From contig PDIM01000009.1 of assembly GCA_002811675.1 (NCBI GenBank), positions 88,114-152,113 on the forward strand: DNA of 64,000 nt, in the 5' to 3' direction. Shown here one piece after another: positions 62,243 through 64,000 of this stretch. The position numbers and the translations under genes were made by a program. Within the stretch, counting starts at the first letter, position 1; every line of letters starts with the position of its first letter. Source of the stretch: Ichthyosporea sp. XGB-2017a. Taxonomy: Eukaryota > Opisthokonta > Ichthyosporea. A model generated the notes under the pieces. That model saw only the letters and a program-made list of their open reading frames with translations, had not been told where the DNA came from and ran no database searches.

Positions 62243-63934
62243 TTAGGCCTCGAAACTAACAGACCTGTGGGTAGACCTGCTTGTGCTACTCTCTCTCTTG
62301 ACTTTCAAGCTGCTTCGCATACCAGAGGAGGAAGCGTCTGAAGCATATGCGACATCATTATCTTGCGAAGCCCTTACAGAGGCCCCACTACTATCTGAAG
62401 TATCCATGGATTTTCTCCCCCCCGATGACAACTTCAGCAGTTTTGCTTGCAGCGCTTCTTTTCGCTCCACAAGACACCGCAGCACGTTGTCGGATGACGC
62501 AATTTCCTGCTCAATCATACTACGCATAAAAGAGTCCTCCGCTTCTGAGCACCGAGTCCGTATGTTTTCAACCGCATTCCGCTGGTCAGCAATAGAGGCT
62601 TCAACCACCTGCAAATATTTTCGAATAGTCTCTTGATCTAGTTCACCAAGAGAATAGTTCGCACTACTAGAAGTGGAAGTGGAAAGCTTTGGTGTATACC
62701 CACTACCTGTGCTGCTCCTTCTCCTTTGTATCTCGCTCAAATCACTAACATCAGAGCCCACAGATGAACGCGCTCCCCCAAAAGTTCTTTGATTTTTAAG
62801 GCGCCTTTCTTTCTGCTGCAATACAATAGAGCGAAGCGAATGGTACCACGAATCAATCTCTTCTTTTGTATTAGCAGCTAGGTGAAAATACTTGTCTCCT
62901 TCTGCTTTGAGAATAATGGAGAAGGGGTAATCCTCGTCCGTGCCATACTTCACACTAAGAAATTTTTCATGATGAATTGTATCATGCGGCTTCGGATAGG
63001 TGTGATCTCTGTAGAAAGAAAGCGACTGGTCTTTGAGAATAAAGTAGTTTGGGCGCCAACCCTTCGCTGAGATGTTAAATATTGAATTTCCGAGAAGCTG
63101 GTCCATATATCTGGAAAGGCTTGATTGCTCCTTCCTCACCAATAAATAGCCTTCTCGAAGCACTGAAAATTTATGCAGTAGGTATTTAACTTTAAAGTTA
63201 GGTAGCACAAATTTCTTTTTCAGAACAAACGCCACAGCCCCCTCCGCAATCCTGTCAACCAGCTTGAAGCGCTGTCCCATTACCCTTGTGTTGGTCTCCA
63301 CTTGCATATCGGGGAGATCATAGAAGGCAAATGATATGGTACTTTCAGGATATGTGCAAAAACGAAAAAGCAACCGCCCGTTAAGTTTTGCAATTCTGAA
63401 CACGAGTTCAAAAGGTATTTCCACTCCAAGCACCGACCCCGTAATATGAAAAGTTAACGGCCCCTCTACCATCAAATCCGTGCCCACAAACAAGTTGCTA
63501 TCGTCGTCTTCTTCTAAAACAGTAAAATTACTAAACACTGGTGAGCATTCCCCTGGATATGATGATTTCAGAAGCACAGGCCCCAAAAAACAACCAATCT
63601 CTTCTTTTCTCAAATCATCTATCTCCACCTTTATGATATTCTCTAGTCCAGGACATACTTTATGAGTGAAGGCATCAATGTATATGCGTGCTAAGATCGA
63701 ATTGAGCCAAACAGCCGACTCGTGTGTCCCATCCCTAAATCCAGACCTCAGCTCATGCACTTCTCGCTTAGTGAGTTTTCTATGAAGCGGCTTCTTTATA
63801 TCCCATGGAAGCTGCTTCTTGAGATTCGGAAACACCCATAATATACACAGAAAGAAGAGTTGTGGAAGCCATATGAGCATGCAGCCAATCACAAACCCAA
63901 TAACAATAGACAAGGCTCCTGTAGCGATACTCAT
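62243..63934 (-). CDS. Membrane-anchored SMP and PH domain lipid-transfer protein (TEX2/Nvj2-like)
   Basis: 563 residues, single exon, ATG at 63934. A membrane anchor is at about 5-40 (SIVIGFVIGCMLIWLPQLFF). The SMP domain follows at about 68-260: ESAVWLNSILARIYIDAFTH, FLGPVLLKSSYPGE, LMVEGPLTFHITGSVLG, RFCTYPESTISFAFYDLPDM and KKKFVLPNFKVKYL. A PH domain lies at about 290-395 (KGWRPNYFILKDQSLSFYRD; KYFHLAANTKEEIDSWYHSL). The C-terminus is Ser/Arg-rich with a short coiled coil (about 440-500). SMP domains carry lipids between membranes at contact sites. TEX2 and Nvj2 have the PH domain before the SMP; here it comes after. It is probably an ER-anchored contact-site protein. Confidence 0.85.
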   Translation of the reverse strand: MSIATGALSIVIGFVIGCMLIWLPQLFFLCILWVFPNLKKQLPWDIKKPLHRKLTKREVHELRSGFRDGTHESAVWLNSILARIYIDAFTHKVCPGLENIIKVEIDDLRKEEIGCFLGPVLLKSSYPGECSPVFSNFTVLEEDDDSNLFVGTDLMVEGPLTFHITGSVLGVEIPFELVFRIAKLNGRLLFRFCTYPESTISFAFYDLPDMQVETNTRVMGQRFKLVDRIAEGAVAFVLKKKFVLPNFKVKYLLHKFSVLREGYLLVRKEQSSLSRYMDQLLGNSIFNISAKGWRPNYFILKDQSLSFYRDHTYPKPHDTIHHEKFLSVKYGTDEDYPFSIILKAEGDKYFHLAANTKEEIDSWYHSLRSIVLQQKERRLKNQRTFGGARSSVGSDVSDLSEIQRRRSSTGSGYTPKLSTSTSSSANYSLGELDQETIRKYLQVVEASIADQRNAVENIRTRCSEAEDSFMRSMIEQEIASSDNVLRCLVERKEALQAKLLKLSSGGRKSMDTSDSSGASVRASQDNDVAYASDASSSGMRSSLKVKRESSTSRSTHRSVSFEA

Positions 63935-64000
63935 GACTTCCCCGCAGCTACCTTCAAAAAAAACAAAACACTTTCCCCTCCCCCAAAAGGCAGCACTTGA

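Overview
The window is nuclear DNA of a eukaryote. It carries dense protein genes on both strands with short spliceosomal introns (about 45-150 bases; GTAAG-type donors; several TACTAAC- or CTAAC-type branch sites 10-15 bases before the AG). Genes have 0-6 introns and many long ones have none. Intergenic gaps are usually 0.1-1 kb. I see no rRNA, tRNA, CRISPR array, retroelement or DNA transposon. The gene set fits a unicellular opisthokont, most likely a relative of animals. It includes a HEXIM-type P-TEFb inhibitor, TOLLIP, separase, ASCC2, MCRS1, a CFP1-type PHD protein, a SIRT2-like sirtuin and a CPLANE1-like ciliogenesis protein, which implies cilia now or in recent ancestry. Some genes are less animal-like: VID27, an OPT transporter and a bacterial-type PepN. 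The species cannot be named from the sequence alone.

Layout. 1-593: partial Cys-rich gene (-) running off the left edge. 841-2379: TrhO/TSTD2 rhodanese (-). 2712-5684: PepN-type aminopeptidase (+). 5711-11600: six-exon separase (-), whose stop lies 26 bases from the PepN stop. 12288-13004: HEXIM (-). 13905-14790: 3-hydroxyacyl-CoA dehydratase (+). 15005-16261: DCXR-type reductase, seven exons (+). 16702-18810: ASCC2 (+). 19289-19630: ATP synthase subunit g (-). 20205-22025: USP deubiquitinase (+). 22040-24175: F-box/WD40 protein with three C-terminal UIMs (-). 25003-26057: permuted papain-fold protein (-). 26845-28116: CFP1/Spp1 (-). 28723-29718: 3-hydroxyisobutyrate dehydrogenase (+). 29866-30806: TOLLIP (-). 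31422-33164: NT5DC-type nucleotidase (+). 33781-40131: CPLANE1-like (+). 40374-41780: PTPA (+). 41983-44097: OPT transporter (-). 45058-47202: VID27 (-). 47698-49260: sugar porter (-). 49261-51702: sparse, with one or two possible small genes. 51703-52044: small His-rich protein with a nuclear signal (+). 52264-53265: aquaglyceroporin (-). 53266-55904: largest gap. 55905-57369: sirtuin (+). 57484-58338: MgtE/SLC41-type Mg2+ transporter (-). 59632-60627: multi-pass membrane protein (-). 60937-62046: MCRS1 (+). 62243-63934: SMP-PH lipid-transfer protein (-).

How the genes relate. There is no operon or pathway cluster; this is an ordinary housekeeping region. Ubiquitin handling is well represented (USP, F-box-UIM protein, and the CUE proteins ASCC2 and TOLLIP), as are chromatin and transcription (HEXIM, CFP1, MCRS1, sirtuin). 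Intergenic DNA carries recurring short motifs that look like promoter elements: telobox-like TTAGGG/CCCTAA, E2F-like TTCCCGCCAAAAAT, NF-Y-like CCAATCAGAG, and TATA boxes at transporter genes. The most notable single find is the HEXIM homologue, in which the Tyr of the inhibitory PYNT motif is replaced by Gln.
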